Source: Magnetospirillum moscoviense (GTDB lineage: Bacteria > Pseudomonadota > Alphaproteobacteria > Rhodospirillales > Magnetospirillaceae). From it: a DNA stretch of 64,000 bases. The notes under the pieces were generated by a model. That model did no database searches, was not told the origin of the DNA, and saw only the letters and a list, made by a program, of their open reading frames with translations. The stretch is taken from the NCBI RefSeq assembly GCF_001650635.1, contig NZ_LWQU01000130.1:1-64000 (forward strand), read 5' to 3'. Shown piece by piece: positions 36,129-46,947 of this stretch; the first letter of the stretch is position 1, and the number at the start of each line of letters is the position of its first letter. The translations under genes were made by a program, and so were the position numbers.

Positions 36129-36897
36129 GGGTCTCGCTCTCCTTGCGGAAGGCCTCGGCGTTGGCGTTGTAGCTTCTGAACAGGCGCTGGACGTCGCGGC
36201 CGGAACAGCCCAGTTCCTTCAGATGCGCGGCCAGGGCCGCCGTGTTGGGGGTTTCCATCGGGCCGAAGCAGCCGAAGCAGCCGCGATCCTTGCCGGTGCA
36301 CAGGCTGCCGCAACCGGCCTGAGTGACCGGACCCAGGCAGGGCGTGCCGGCCGCGACCATGCGGCAGACGATGCCGTTGGCCTTGCATTCGATACATTCC
36401 GAATGCCGGGGCACGTTGGGTTTGCGGCCGTTCAGATAGGCGTTCAGCACTTCCAGCAATTGATGCTTGGAAATCGGACAGCCGCGCAGCTCGAAATCGA
36501 CCGACACATGGTCGGAAATCGCCGTCGAGGTGGTCAGGGTGTCGATATATTCCGGGTGGGCATAGACGCAGCGGATGAATTCCTTGACGCTCTTGAAGTT
36601 CCGAAGCGCCTGGATGCCGCCCGCCGTCGCGCAGGCGCCGATGGTGATCAGCGCCTTGGACTGGCGCCGCACCTCGCGGATGGCCTTGACGTCGTGCGGC
36701 GTGGTGATCGAGCCCTCGACCAACGAGACGTCGTAAGGCCCCTTCTCGATCTTGCGGGTGGCTTCCAGGAAATAGCTGATGCGGACCTCTTCGGTCAGGG
36801 CCAGCAATTCGTCCTCGCAATCCAGCAAGGACAGCTGGCAGCCGTCGCAGGACGAGAACTTCCACACCGCCAGTTTCGGGCGTTTTCTTTCGGCCAT
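36121..36897 (-). CDS. hydD: NiFe hydrogenase small (delta) subunit
   Basis: A 258-residue iron-sulfur subunit. The proximal cluster ligands are seen in [12 protein letters not shown] (about residues 15-26), IGACATAGG (about 87) and further cysteines; a cysteine-rich C-terminal half ([29 protein letters not shown], cut here to GCFGCFG) holds additional clusters. The start at 36897 is two bases after the hydG stop. It pairs with HydA to pass electrons to the flavin subunit HydG. Confidence 0.92.
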   Translation of the reverse strand: MAERKRPKLAVWKFSSCDGCQLSLLDCEDELLALTEEVRISYFLEATRKIEKGPYDVSLVEGSITTPHDVKAIREVRRQSKALITIGACATAGGIQALRNFKSVKEFIRCVYAHPEYIDTLTTSTAISDHVSVDFELRGCPISKHQLLEVLNAYLNGRKPNVPRHSECIECKANGIVCRMVAAGTPCLGPVTQAGCGSLCTGKDRGCFGCFGPMETPNTAALAAHLKELGCSGRDVQRLFRSYNANAEAFRKESETHG

Positions 36898-36899
36898 GG

Positions 36900-37736
36900 C
36901 TAAAGCTCCCTGACCTGGAACAGATCGGCGACGCTGTCGTAACGAAACACCGGCCCGTCCTTGCAGACGAAATGCGAGCCCCATTGGCAATGGCCGCACA
37001 GGCCGACACCGCACTTCATGTTGCGCTCCATGCTGATCCAGATGGTGTCGCGCGCCACGCCCTTCTTTTCCAGGGCGCTAGCTCCGTAACGCATCATCAC
37101 TTCCGGGCCGCAGACGAAGGCGGTGGTGTGCAAGGGGTCGAAGCCGCCCCTGGCCACCAGATTTGTGACGACGCCGACATTGCCGCTCCATTTGCCGGTG
37201 GCGCGATCGACGGTCACCAGCACGTCCATGTCGAAGCGGCCGCGCCAGCGTTCCAGCTCTTTCTTGAACAAGATGTCCTCGGGCGTGCGGGCGCCATACA
37301 GCACCATCACCTTGCCGTAACGCTCGCGGTTGTTCATGGCGTGATAGATGGCCGGACGAAGCGGCGCCAGGCCGACACCGCCGGCCACGAACACCACGTC
37401 CTGGCCATAGGCGGACTCGATCGGCCAGGCGGTGCCATAGGGGCCGCGCACGCCGATCTGGTCGCCGGCCTTCAGGGAATCCAGCGCCGAGCTGACGGCG
37501 CCGACGGCGCGGGTGGTGTGCACCAGCACCGAGCGGTCGCCCGGATCGCCCGAGATCGAGATCGGAATCTCGCCCACCCCGAAGACGTAAAGCATGTTGA
37601 ACTGGCCGGGCTTGAACGAGAACTCGCCCCCGGCCTCGGGCACCAGTTCCATGGTGAAGGTGTCGGACAGGTCGCGGCGCACCTTTTCGATGCGGAACAA
37701 GACCGGCAGCATCGGATCCCTGGGGACGGCCGTCAT
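36900..37736 (-). CDS. hydG: FAD/NAD(P)-binding hydrogenase subunit (gamma)
   Basis: A 278-residue ferredoxin-reductase-type subunit. The FAD part is residues 1-100, with a [20 protein letters not shown] region shown as GEIPISISG. The NAD(P) site is [14 protein letters not shown] (about residues 117-130), and the C-terminal 2Fe-2S-type cysteines are in [11 protein letters not shown] and VCKDGPVF (about 240-265). It exchanges electrons with NAD(P). The start at 37736 lies two bases after the preceding stop, so the operon is tight. This layout is typical of HydG of the Pyrococcus-type sulfhydrogenase. Confidence 0.92.
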   Translation of the reverse strand: MTAVPRDPMLPVLFRIEKVRRDLSDTFTMELVPEAGGEFSFKPGQFNMLYVFGVGEIPISISGDPGDRSVLVHTTRAVGAVSSALDSLKAGDQIGVRGPYGTAWPIESAYGQDVVFVAGGVGLAPLRPAIYHAMNNRERYGKVMVLYGARTPEDILFKKELERWRGRFDMDVLVTVDRATGKWSGNVGVVTNLVARGGFDPLHTTAFVCGPEVMMRYGASALEKKGVARDTIWISMERNMKCGVGLCGHCQWGSHFVCKDGPVFRYDSVADLFQVREL

Positions 37737-37738
37737 GA

Positions 37739-38323
37739 TCAGGAATCCTTCTTCGACTTCTTCGCCGCCTTGGCCAGCCGCGCCGCCGGGCTGCGGTTGG
37801 TGCCCTTGGTCTTGCCAGCTGCCTTGACCTTGGCCTTCTTGACCTTTTCCGGCTTGGCCGACGGCCCGTACAGATCCAGCATCTGCAGGCGGGCCGACGA
37901 CAGGCGGTGCGCCATCATCGGCACGAAGCGGCGCAGCACCTCGTAGCCCAGGGCCGGATCGGCGGCCATCTTCTTTCGCAGGCACTTGCCGTCGAAGGAA
38001 ATGGCGCGAACCAGGCCGATGGCGCGGGCGTCGAAGGTCGAGCGATAGGGCTCGACGATCCACGACCAGCCGGCCACCTCGCCCTCGCCGATGGTCTCGA
38101 TGACGATCGGCTGCTTGCCGGGCACATCGATTTCCACCGCCACCGTGCCGGCGCGGACCAGATAGAACTTGGCCGCTTCCTGCCCCTCGCGGAACAGGAA
38201 CTGGCCGGCCTCATAGCGCTCGTTGGCGGCGCAGCCGACCAGCAGGGCGCGCAACGTATCGTCGATACCCTGGAAGAAGGGATGCTCGTCGATGATCTTC
38301 CCCAGATCGTCCGGCTTGACCAT
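37739..38323 (-). CDS. cyclic-nucleotide-binding-fold protein inside the hydrogenase operon
   Basis: A 194-residue protein. Residues 10-145 form a CRP-like cyclic-nucleotide-binding domain: [19 protein letters not shown] (shown as [13 protein letters not shown]), FLFREGQEA and [14 protein letters not shown], which is the phosphate-binding cassette region. There is no helix-turn-helix, so it is not a DNA-binding regulator. The last 40 residues are Lys/Ala/Pro-rich and basic. It is wedged between hydB and hydG with one and two bases of spacing, so it is co-translated with them. It may sense a nucleotide or act as an assembly partner (inference). Confidence 0.85.
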   Translation of the reverse strand: MVKPDDLGKIIDEHPFFQGIDDTLRALLVGCAANERYEAGQFLFREGQEAAKFYLVRAGTVAVEIDVPGKQPIVIETIGEGEVAGWSWIVEPYRSTFDARAIGLVRAISFDGKCLRKKMAADPALGYEVLRRFVPMMAHRLSSARLQMLDLYGPSAKPEKVKKAKVKAAGKTKGTNRSPAARLAKAAKKSKKDS

Positions 38324-38324
38324 G

Positions 38325-39461
38325 TCACTTCCTCCCCTTGGTGCTGTCGTGGATGGCCGCTACTTCCTCGGTGATGTCGATGCCCACCGGGCACCAGGTG
38401 ATGCAGCGGCCACAACCGACGCATCCGGCCTGGCCGAACTGATCATGCCAGGTCGACAATTTGTGCGTGATCCATTGGCGATAGCGCGAGCGAACCTCGG
38501 TGCGGATGGCCCCGCCATGGATGTAGGAAAAATCGACGGTGAAGCAGGAATCCCACTTGCGCCACCGCTCGGCATGGTCGCCCTTGAGGTCGGTGACGTC
38601 CTCGACCGTGGTGCAAAAACAGGTGGGACAGACCATGGTGCAATTGCCGCAGGTCATGCAGCGGGCCGCCACCTGATCCCAGCGGGCATGCTCGGGCACA
38701 TCCTTCAGCTTGGCCGAGGTGGCGGTCTCCATCTTGCGCGACTGCTTGGCCGCGGCCTTGACCGCCTTGGCGGCGGCAGCGAGGTCGGCCTCGGCCGCCG
38801 GTTTGCCCTTGGCCGCCTTCAACAGCTTGGCGCCCTTGTCGGTGGCGGCGGTGGCGACATAGGTCACACCGGCCTTGCCGACCATTTCCACCAGCTTGAT
38901 GTCATAGCCCGTGCCCACCTCGGGTCCGGTGCCCATCGAGTCGCAAAAGCAGGTGTCGCCGGCCCGGGTGCATTCCACCGCGACGATCAGCGCGCCTTTC
39001 AGGCGGCCCTGATAGCCGGGATCGGCGAAATCCTTGTCGCCGAACACCTTGGCCTGAACATTGATGGCCGCCATCTCGCAGGCCCTGACGCCGATCAGCG
39101 CCAGCGGCGCGTCGGGTTGTGCCATGGGATCGATGGTGAAGCCCGAAGCCGTGCGCTTGGCCGAGAAAAGCTTCTGGCGCGGCGGGTACAAGACCCGCTT
39201 CCAGCCCTGCGCCCCGCTGGTATAGCCGAACAAGGCCTGGTCGCCGCGCGCCTTCAGGCGGTAATACCCGCCCTTCTGCTCGTCGCCCACGCCCATCGGC
39301 AGGTCGGCCACGGTCTCGATCTCGTCATAGATGACGGCGTCGTCGGCGACGCGTGGACCGATGGTGCGCCAACCCTTGGCACGAATGGCGGTCAACAACC
39401 CGTCCAACCCGGCCTGGTCCAGGATCACCGCCAGAGGTGCCGTCCCTTCCGCTGCAGGCAT
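38325..39461 (-). CDS. hydB: hydrogenase iron-sulfur (beta) subunit
   Basis: A 378-residue electron-transfer subunit. Two 4Fe-4S sites are visible: [12 protein letters not shown] (about residues 268-279) and [14 protein letters not shown] (about 345-358), and the N-terminal half has conserved cysteines (FCDSMG, VGVRACEM). The N-terminus resembles anaerobic sulfite reductase A / HydB proteins. An Ala/Lys-rich linker lies at about 210-255. It starts the operon and has one base between its stop and the next start. Confidence 0.92.
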   Translation of the reverse strand: MPAAEGTAPLAVILDQAGLDGLLTAIRAKGWRTIGPRVADDAVIYDEIETVADLPMGVGDEQKGGYYRLKARGDQALFGYTSGAQGWKRVLYPPRQKLFSAKRTASGFTIDPMAQPDAPLALIGVRACEMAAINVQAKVFGDKDFADPGYQGRLKGALIVAVECTRAGDTCFCDSMGTGPEVGTGYDIKLVEMVGKAGVTYVATAATDKGAKLLKAAKGKPAAEADLAAAAKAVKAAAKQSRKMETATSAKLKDVPEHARWDQVAARCMTCGNCTMVCPTCFCTTVEDVTDLKGDHAERWRKWDSCFTVDFSYIHGGAIRTEVRSRYRQWITHKLSTWHDQFGQAGCVGCGRCITWCPVGIDITEEVAAIHDSTKGRK

Positions 39462-39495
39462 TTCGATCCCCCCTTCGGTCCGAACATCGAAAGGT

Positions 39496-39523
39496 ATCGT
39501 ACACCCCTGCCAGAAACGCGCAA
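39496..39523 (-). promoter_or_regulatory. candidate sigma-70 promoter of the hydrogenase operon
   Basis: On the minus strand TTGCGC (39523-39518) and TACGAT (39501-39496) are 16 bases apart and 35 bases upstream of the hydB start. No FNR box or sigma-54 motif was found in the 114-base gap. The match is weak and not tested. Confidence 0.35.
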
Positions 39524-39575
39524 ATGACCATTTGGATGCGGTCAGCCCTGCGCATGGATCATTAGAAGGGGGGCG

Positions 39576-42500
39576 TCACACCGCCAGGTGGAAACTGGTG
39601 TTGTCCAACGCCGTGGTGTCAACCCCGGTGACGGTGCCGACCAGGGTGGAATTGGCGGTGGTCGCCGCCTCCATCGCGGTGGTGCTCCACAGCTCGACAT
39701 TGCCGCCATTATCGATGGCGACCAGGCCGGTGCCGGTGTTGCCGCCGCCGTAATCGGTGGCGGTGCCCGACATGGCCGTGGCGCTTTCGGCATAGTCCGA
39801 GGTCAACAGGTCGCCGGCGGTACCGAAGCTGAATTCCGAGTTGGACAGGGTGAAGAAGTCAGAACCTGATGTGAAATCGGTGATGGTGGCGGCGGCGCTG
39901 GAATCCAGGCCGAACGCATCATTGCCCAGACCGCCGGTCAAAGTGCTGGCGCCGCTGCCGCTGGCAGTCAGGGTGTCGGCATAGCCCGAACCGACCACCT
40001 TTTCGATGTTGGTGAAGGTGTCGGTGGCGCCCCAGCCGTCGGTGGCGGTGCCGAGCGCCAGGTTGACGGTGACCCCGGCCGCGTCGGACGAATAATCCAA
40101 GACATCGGTCCCCAACCCGCCATCGATGCTGTCCGCACCTGCACTGCTGACGAAGGTGTCGGCGCCAAGGCCGCCGCTCAGCGAATCGGTGGCGGTGCCG
40201 CCGGTGAAGACATCGTTGCCGGAACCGCCGGCCAGCGATATCGAACCGGTATAGGCGCTGACGTCGATGGCCAGCGACCCGGTCGCCGCAGTGGCATCGA
40301 CTGCGGTGATGCCGCCGGCCTGGGCCTCGGCGCCCAGCGTCAGGGTCTGCGCCGTCGCCGCGGTCGAGGCCAATTGCAGTTGCTCGATCCCCGAGACGCC
40401 GAAGAAGTCGCTGTCAACCAGGGTGACGGCATCGGTAAAGCTGATAGAATCAACACCCGACCCACCGACCACCGTCAAGCCGGCATCCATCACCGCATCG
40501 GTGGTCTTGATCGCGTCGGCGCCGTCACCCAGGTTGACAATGTCAACGCCGCTGCCGACCGTCAGGGTATCGGCGGTGGCGGTGCCGGTCAGCGTCAATG
40601 GTGAGTAGACGGTGCCGTCGGCGGCGAAGCGCTGACTGTAGATGCCCAGCAGATTGCCATCCTGGCTGGCCGACTGCCAGGTGACGACGAAACCGCCGTC
40701 GGACAGCGCTGCGACCGCCGGGGCTGATTGTTCGCCGGTGGCGGTGGTGTTGACCTGGAATTGGCTACCCCGGGCGGTTCCGTCCGCATCGTAAAGGCGC
40801 GCCGCCACGCCGATGCCATTACCATCGACACTGGCGCACTGCCACACCACCACGAAACCGCCATCGGCCAAGGTCGTCACCCGGGCCAGGCTCTGGTCGC
40901 CGGTGGTGGTTAGGTTGTTGATGGTGAATTGGGACCCCGACATGGTGCCGGCATTGGTGAAGCGCTGGCCGACCACGGCCAGGCCCGAGCCATCGACACT
41001 TTCCGATTCCCACACCACGACGAAACCGCCATCGAGAGCGGCGATCGACGGATAACCCTGGATTCCGGTCACCGTGGTGGCCAGTTCGAACTCGTTGGCG
41101 CCCATGGTGCCCGACGAACTCATCAGGCGGCCATAGACGGCCCGGCTGGTGTCGCCGCTATCTTGCTGGTCCGACTGCCACACCACCATGATGTCGCCAT
41201 TGGAAAGCTGCACCGCGTCGGAATAGTCCTGGTGCTGGGTGGTGAACTGGTTGACGTCGATTTCCACCCCGCCGACATTGCTGGCATCGAAGATGCGGGC
41301 GGTGACGCCGGAATAGCTGGCGTCGTCAACTTTGTAGGTGACGATATATCCGCCCGAGGCCAGGCCGCTGACGTTGGGCGTGGTCTGGTCGGCGGCGATG
41401 GTGGTATTGACGACGAACTCCGCTGCCGTCTGGGTCCCGGTGGAATCAAAGCGCCGCGCAATGATACCGCCGTAATCGCCGTCCTGTCCGGCGCTGCCGG
41501 CCCCCCAATTGACCCAGGTGGCGACAAAGCCGCCATCGGTGAGCGCTGCCAGAGAAACGTCGTATTCCTCATCACCGGTGTTGGTGTTGATGCCGAATTC
41601 CGCGCCGCGGACCGAACCGTCGGCGTTGTAGATCTGGGCGTAAACTCCCCACGAAGCGCCGTCCTGGCCGTTCGACTGCCACGCCACCACCCAGCCGCCG
41701 TCGGCGAGCGTGACGACATCGGCGGCCTTCTGGTCGAGGGTGGTATAGGTGTTGACCTGGGTCTCGGCGTAAGCCGTGCCGCCCGACAAGGTGAGGTCGC
41801 GATCGGAAAAGCGTAAGGTCTCGATGCCGGTCAGGCTGTCGGCGCCACCGCTGCCGGTCACGGTCAGCGCCGTGGTCCCACCGGTGAAGGTCTGGCTGGC
41901 AGCGGTGGCGGAATAGACCGCCACGTCGGCGCCGGCCCCGCCGGTCAGCACGTCGTTGCCGGCGCCGCCGACGAAACTGGTGCCCTGGGCGTGGCCGACC
42001 AGGGTGACCCCCGCGCTGGTGCCGCTGACCTCCATCACCACCTTCTCGATGGCGGAAAAGGTCTTGCCGCTGATGTCCAGCGTTCCGGCCTGGGTCTGAG
42101 TGAAGGTGGCGGTGTCGGTATCGCCGCTGCTGCCGTCGCCGTCCAGGATGAAGCCGGCGCCCGGCGCCGAGACGTCGTCGAACGACACCGAATCGCTGCC
42201 GGTGCCGGTCGAGATGGTCTCGATGCCCGAGATGGTGATGCCGGTCAGGTCCAAGGTGGTGCCGGCCGCGGTCAGCTGGATGGCGTCTGCCCCGGCGCCG
42301 CCGGTGATCGAGGTCAGTTGCTGCGGGTCGGCACCGCCGCCCAGGACCATGGTGGCCCCGGCCCCGGTCGATACCGTGATCTTCTCGATGCCGGTCACCG
42401 TTCCGGCCGCCAGATCGGTGGAGCCGGTGGTGGTCAGGTCGATGACGTCGATGTCGCCGACAAAACTTCCGGTGTCGGTGATGGCGTCGCCGGAGGCAAA

Positions 42501-45500
42501 ATTGGCCGCCGCCACCCGATAGGTATTGCCGCCCAAACCGCCATCCAAGGCATCGACACCCGCCGTCGCCGCCAGGGCGCCGGAGACGGTCAGGGTGGCA
42601 CTGGCCGCCACCGTGCCGCCGTTGCCGTCGGAAACGGTATAGCTGAACGTCACCGTTCCGCTGGTGCTGGCCACCGGCACGAAGGTGTAGGTGCCGTCCA
42701 GGTTGTCGGTCAGGCTGCCGGAACTGGCGGTGACCCCGCTCACCGACAGGGTATCGCCGTCGGCGTCGGCAGAGCCAGCCAGCAATTGGGCCGTGGTGAT
42801 AGTGACGGTGGTGTCCTGGTTCACGGTGACGAAGCTGCCATCGATCCAGGTCGGCGTTCCGGTCGCGCTGGCATTGCCGAACGAGCTGGTGGCGCCGTTG
42901 GTGGCGGTGGTCCCCGACCCTTCGGTCAGCGGATACCACGCCTCCAGCGTCGGTTCGGCCCCGGTCGGGTCGTTGTAGGCGTCCGAGGCGACCTGGGCGG
43001 CGGTGCGGGTTTCGCTCCACACCTTGACGTCGCTGATCGAGCCGACGAAATGGACCGAGGTATCCTGCGAGATGCCGATCTGCAACGACACCGGATCGGC
43101 GAAGGGCAACGCCGCCCCGGTGGCTTCGGCGATCCCATCGACATAAAGGGTGATGGTGGTGGCGTCGAACGAGACGGCGACATGGTGCCAGTTGCTGTCA
43201 TTGATCAGGGTGGTGCTGGTAAGGGTCGTCAGGCCGCTGCCATCCGACACTTCCAGAATCACCCCGCCGGAAAAATACTTGTTCAGCTGGACCCATTTGG
43301 TGGTGCCGCCGGTAGTGGTGATGATGCCGCCCCACATCGACGAGCCGTTATCCTTGACCCAGGCTTCCATCGTGAAGTTGGTACCCAGCGACTGGGCACC
43401 GGCCGAGGTCAGGTATTCGGCCCCGGCCAGGGTCACGGCGCCGTGATTGGCGTTGGCGGTGAAGGTCGGCACGTCGTTGATTGCGGTGACAGAACTGGTC
43501 AGTTCGGTGGCGGCGGCGGTGATGCCGCTGGCGCCGCCCGGGCTGCCGGTGTTGACGGTGACCGAGGTGGCGGTGCTACTGTCCGACCAGCCGCCGGCAT
43601 AGGTGGAATCCAGGCCGCGCACATAAAGTGATGGGGTGGCGCCGCTGAAATCGGCGCTGGGCAGGAAGCGAACCAGCGTCGAGGCCGACAGCGCCAGCGC
43701 CGCCGAACCGTCATTGACGCCGCCGATATCCACCCAGGTGGTGCCGCTGTCGCTGGAATATTGCCAGTCGCCGTCGGGTGAAACCACGTTGTTAGAGATC
43801 ACCGCGATGCCGGCCAGGCTATTGCCGTCGGCATCGGCGAAACCGGTATTCAGCAGGCTGGTCACCGTCTGCCCGGTCGGCGAGACGGTATCCTCGGCGA
43901 TCGCCGTCAACGCCACGCTGGCGGCCATGGTCGGCGAATCGTTGACCGAATTGATGGTCATGGTGGCGCTGCCGGCCGCCGTGCCGCCATTGCCGTCGCT
44001 GACGGTATAGGCAAACGTCACCGCCGCCGCAGAATTGGCCGCCGGAACGAAGGTGTAGGTGCCGTCCAGATTGTCGGTCAGGCTGCCGGAACTGGCGGTC
44101 ACGCCGGTCACGTCCAAGGTGTCGCCGACATCGACGTCGGCGGCGTTGACCAACAGTTGGGCCTTGGTGATGACGACGCTGGTATCCTCGGTGCCGGCGG
44201 TCAGGGTGACCGGACTGTTGGTCGGCTGGTCGTTGATGCCGTCGAACACCACGGTCACCGCATTGGATGCCGTCACCTTGCCGTCACCGGCGACCACAGT
44301 CAGCACCATGTTGCCGGCGAAGTCGGCATTGGGGATGACTGTATAGGTGCCGTCGAGATTGTCGATCACCGAGCCATGGTCGGCGGTTACCGAGACCAGT
44401 TGCAGCGGATCATTGTCCGGGTCGGAGAACGACGCCAGCAGTTGGGCGCCGCTGACCGTGTGCGACAGGTCCTCGGTGCCGTGCGTCCCCAGGGTCTGCG
44501 GCGTTCCGACCGGCGGCTTATTCTCCGGGGGTGGTGGCGGCGGCGGAGGAGGAGAAGGTGGTGGTGGTGGCGGCGGCGGCGGAGGTGGCGGCGGCGCAGG
44601 CGCGGGCGGAGGCGGAGGCGGCGGAGGCGGAGGCGGAGGCGGAGGCGGCGGAGGCGGCGGAGGCGCCACATCGACCGGCCCACCATCGCCACCGGGATTA
44701 CCGTCACCGACATTGCCGTCACCGCCCTTCCCGGCATCGCCGCCATCGCCGCCCGGCTTGCCTTGAGCGTCACCGCCCTGGCCCTGGCCCTGGCCTTGAC
44801 CTTGAGCTGCCCCCTGCCCCCCGCCTTGTCCCGGCCCACCGGTTGGCGCCGCCGGGGCGGCCGGCAGGCTGGGTGGCGCGGCCGGCGGCGGCGAGGGTGC
44901 CGGCGCCACCGACGACATCACCGCACCGGCATTGTTGCTGGCGGTCAAGCCAGAGCCGCCCAGGGTGGCGCCCAGCACGCCGCTGCCTGCGGAATTCAGC
45001 ACCAGCGGCGCGTCGGAGCTGCCGACCTTGCTGAGCACGATCTGGCCGACAAAGGAACTGCCGGGGTCGGCCTGCAGTGCCACCGAGGTGGCCCCGTCCG
45101 AGCCCACCAGGCCGGAAACGGTGGTGCCACGCACGCCGATGCTCATCACCGGGGTCGCCAGGCGGGCGGCGTCGGGCTTGGCCTTGGCGATGTCGCCCGA
45201 CACGAAGGAGAACGCGCCTTGCGCCACCAGAATGGTTTCGTGGCCGGTCTTGGTGGCCGGATCATAGCTGAAATCATCGACCGCGATCATGCCGCGATCC
45301 TTCAAGACGAAGGTCGAGCGATCGGCGAACACCAGGGAAATCTGGGAATCGTGGCTGGTTTCGATGCTGTCGCCCTTTTGCAGGGCGGCGCCCTGGGTGG
45401 CGGCGATCTTTTGCCCGCCGCGCACGATCCACGCCTCACCCTCGACGGCGTCGACCTTGCCGATGACCACGGGCGCCTTGCCGGCGGCGGCCGGAACGGC

Positions 45501-45569
45501 GGGTTTCTCGTCGGCGACCTGGGTCACCGGCAACTTTGGCTCGGCGACCGGATTGGTCAGAATCGGCAT
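39576..45569 (-). CDS. giant FecR / LamG / RTX adhesin, type I secretion cargo
   Basis: About 1997 residues; ATG at 45569 is chosen, a GTG nine bases upstream is possible. Order: FecR-like domain (about 40-175, containing MSIGVRGTTVSG), a Gly/Gln-rich part, a long proline tract (about 297-350), several cadherin-like Ig repeats with repeated SSGSLTDNLDGTYTFVP blocks, a LamG/concanavalin-like domain (about 680-880), more Ig repeats, WQS..DGxxxGVYAQ-type repeats (about 1270-1650), and RTX GGxGxD repeats with a C-terminal secretion signal. No Sec signal. It directly follows the T1SS genes in the same direction, so it is the likely cargo. Confidence 0.92.
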   Translation of the reverse strand: MPILTNPVAEPKLPVTQVADEKPAVPAAAGKAPVVIGKVDAVEGEAWIVRGGQKIAATQGAALQKGDSIETSHDSQISLVFADRSTFVLKDRGMIAVDDFSYDPATKTGHETILVAQGAFSFVSGDIAKAKPDAARLATPVMSIGVRGTTVSGLVGSDGATSVALQADPGSSFVGQIVLSKVGSSDAPLVLNSAGSGVLGATLGGSGLTASNNAGAVMSSVAPAPSPPPAAPPSLPAAPAAPTGGPGQGGGQGAAQGQGQGQGQGGDAQGKPGGDGGDAGKGGDGNVGDGNPGGDGGPVDVAPPPPPPPPPPPPPPPPPPPPAPAPPPPPPPPPPPPPSPPPPPPPPPENKPPVGTPQTLGTHGTEDLSHTVSGAQLLASFSDPDNDPLQLVSVTADHGSVIDNLDGTYTVIPNADFAGNMVLTVVAGDGKVTASNAVTVVFDGINDQPTNSPVTLTAGTEDTSVVITKAQLLVNAADVDVGDTLDVTGVTASSGSLTDNLDGTYTFVPAANSAAAVTFAYTVSDGNGGTAAGSATMTINSVNDSPTMAASVALTAIAEDTVSPTGQTVTSLLNTGFADADGNSLAGIAVISNNVVSPDGDWQYSSDSGTTWVDIGGVNDGSAALALSASTLVRFLPSADFSGATPSLYVRGLDSTYAGGWSDSSTATSVTVNTGSPGGASGITAAATELTSSVTAINDVPTFTANANHGAVTLAGAEYLTSAGAQSLGTNFTMEAWVKDNGSSMWGGIITTTGGTTKWVQLNKYFSGGVILEVSDGSGLTTLTSTTLINDSNWHHVAVSFDATTITLYVDGIAEATGAALPFADPVSLQIGISQDTSVHFVGSISDVKVWSETRTAAQVASDAYNDPTGAEPTLEAWYPLTEGSGTTATNGATSSFGNASATGTPTWIDGSFVTVNQDTTVTITTAQLLAGSADADGDTLSVSGVTASSGSLTDNLDGTYTFVPVASTSGTVTFSYTVSDGNGGTVAASATLTVSGALAATAGVDALDGGLGGNTYRVAAANFASGDAITDTGSFVGDIDVIDLTTTGSTDLAAGTVTGIEKITVSTGAGATMVLGGGADPQQLTSITGGAGADAIQLTAAGTTLDLTGITISGIETISTGTGSDSVSFDDVSAPGAGFILDGDGSSGDTDTATFTQTQAGTLDISGKTFSAIEKVVMEVSGTSAGVTLVGHAQGTSFVGGAGNDVLTGGAGADVAVYSATAASQTFTGGTTALTVTGSGGADSLTGIETLRFSDRDLTLSGGTAYAETQVNTYTTLDQKAADVVTLADGGWVVAWQSNGQDGASWGVYAQIYNADGSVRGAEFGINTNTGDEEYDVSLAALTDGGFVATWVNWGAGSAGQDGDYGGIIARRFDSTGTQTAAEFVVNTTIAADQTTPNVSGLASGGYIVTYKVDDASYSGVTARIFDASNVGGVEIDVNQFTTQHQDYSDAVQLSNGDIMVVWQSDQQDSGDTSRAVYGRLMSSSGTMGANEFELATTVTGIQGYPSIAALDGGFVVVWESESVDGSGLAVVGQRFTNAGTMSGSQFTINNLTTTGDQSLARVTTLADGGFVVVWQCASVDGNGIGVAARLYDADGTARGSQFQVNTTATGEQSAPAVAALSDGGFVVTWQSASQDGNLLGIYSQRFAADGTVYSPLTLTGTATADTLTVGSGVDIVNLGDGADAIKTTDAVMDAGLTVVGGSGVDSISFTDAVTLVDSDFFGVSGIEQLQLASTAATAQTLTLGAEAQAGGITAVDATAATGSLAIDVSAYTGSISLAGGSGNDVFTGGTATDSLSGGLGADTFVSSAGADSIDGGLGTDVLDYSSDAAGVTVNLALGTATDGWGATDTFTNIEKVVGSGYADTLTASGSGASTLTGGLGNDAFGLDSSAAATITDFTSGSDFFTLSNSEFSFGTAGDLLTSDYAESATAMSGTATDYGGGNTGTGLVAIDNGGNVELWSTTAMEAATTANSTLVGTVTGVDTTALDNTSFHLAV

Positions 45570-45596
45570 GGCCTTCACCTTTCTGGGAATGGCTCG

Positions 45597-46946
45597 TCAG
45601 GGTAGTCTGAACGAATTCAGTGAAAAAATCATCTCATTGCGCAAAAGCGGGTCGAACACCATGCGAAGGATGGATTTGCGCCCTATGACGATCGACGCGG
45701 TGCCGGCCATGCCCGAGCGCACCGCGTGCTCGACGCCCTTGGCATCGGTCAGCACCGCCTGATCGGACTGGATGGTCACCTTGTAATAGGTCTGGGTGGT
45801 GGTGCCCTTGGCATCCTCGATGGAATCGGCGCCCACCGCCATCACCTGGCCCTTCAACTGGCCATAGCGGAACGGATCATAGGCCGACAGCCGGATCGAG
45901 GTCTTGAGGCCGGGGCGCAGATGGGCGATGTCCTCGGGGGCCACGCGGGCCTCGACCACCAGGGCGTCGTCCAGCGGCACGATGTCCATCAAGGTGTCGC
46001 CCGGCTTGGCCACCTGGCCGACACTGGTGATGGCCGCCATCTTGACCACGCCGCGGACCGGCGAGCGCACGTCCGAGCGCGATTCGCGGTCGGTGGCCAC
46101 CTCCATGGTCGCCTTCAGCGAGGAGATCTCGGCCTCGACCTTGCTGATCTCTTCCAGGACGTCGGTACGCCAGCCCTTCTCGAATTCCGACAGCTTGGCC
46201 TCGGCCTCGTGCAACTGGGCCTGCAGGCGCGAGATGGTGTCGCGCGCGGTGGCGACCTCGGTGTCCAGCATCAATTGCTCGCGTTCGAGGCGGACGATTT
46301 CCTGGTTGCCGACCACGCCGGCGTCGAACGCCTTCTTCTTGATGCGCATTTCCTCGTTGCCCTTGGCTTGGGCACGCACCAGACCGGAATGGCGGGTCTC
46401 GGTCTCGGTGACCTCGCGACGGCGGCGTTCCATCTCGCGCTGGATCACCGTGATCTGCTGGGCGCGGTGCGACAGACGCTCGGTGTGGATGCTGAGCTCG
46501 CGGCGCTTGGTGTCGGCATCGATGGAGATGCCGGCCGGCCACTCGATGTCCTTGGTGCCGGACAGGTCGGCCTTCAGGCGGGCGGCGCGGGCCTGAAAGG
46601 CCAGCCAGCGGGCGCGCTTGTCGGCCAGATCGCCCGCCCCTTGCGAATTGACCAGCCGGACCAGAACCTCGCCCACGGCGACGAAACTGCCTTCGCGCAC
46701 CATCACTTCCTGGATGGTGCCGCCCTCGAAATGCTGGACATGGCGGATCTGGCCCGACGGCTCGACCCGGGCCGGCGCGGTGACCACCTCGTCGATTTCC
46801 AGCACCGCCCCGGCCACGATCAGCCCGACGAAGGCGGCCGTGGACCAGCGCAGCAGCGCATTGGCCGAAGGCGGCGTCAGTTTCGGCGCGATGCCGTGGA
46901 TCGGGCTGCGGAAGGGATCGATGACGGGGTTCGGCTTGCCGGTCAT
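45597..46946 (-). CDS. HlyD-family type I secretion adaptor
   Basis: A 449-residue periplasmic adaptor. The N-terminus has one membrane helix (about residues 30-50); a long coiled coil (about 110-270, with many Ala/Glu/Arg heptads) and a HlyD beta-barrel follow, with VRSPVRGVVKM (about 295) as the barrel lipoyl part. It starts one base after the ABC gene stop and ends 27 bases before the adhesin start. It connects the ABC ATPase to the TolC channel. Confidence 0.92.
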   Translation of the reverse strand: MTGKPNPVIDPFRSPIHGIAPKLTPPSANALLRWSTAAFVGLIVAGAVLEIDEVVTAPARVEPSGQIRHVQHFEGGTIQEVMVREGSFVAVGEVLVRLVNSQGAGDLADKRARWLAFQARAARLKADLSGTKDIEWPAGISIDADTKRRELSIHTERLSHRAQQITVIQREMERRRREVTETETRHSGLVRAQAKGNEEMRIKKKAFDAGVVGNQEIVRLEREQLMLDTEVATARDTISRLQAQLHEAEAKLSEFEKGWRTDVLEEISKVEAEISSLKATMEVATDRESRSDVRSPVRGVVKMAAITSVGQVAKPGDTLMDIVPLDDALVVEARVAPEDIAHLRPGLKTSIRLSAYDPFRYGQLKGQVMAVGADSIEDAKGTTTQTYYKVTIQSDQAVLTDAKGVEHAVRSGMAGTASIVIGRKSILRMVFDPLLRNEMIFSLNSFRLP

Positions 46947-46947
46947 G

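Noticed and set aside
39500-39530. Sigma-54 promoter before hydB
   Set aside because: TGGCA is present but the GC-12 element (TTGC) is missing at the needed spacing.
44530-44690. GGC-rich tandem repeat on the plus strand
   Set aside because: It is the poly-proline coding tract of the giant adhesin on the minus strand.
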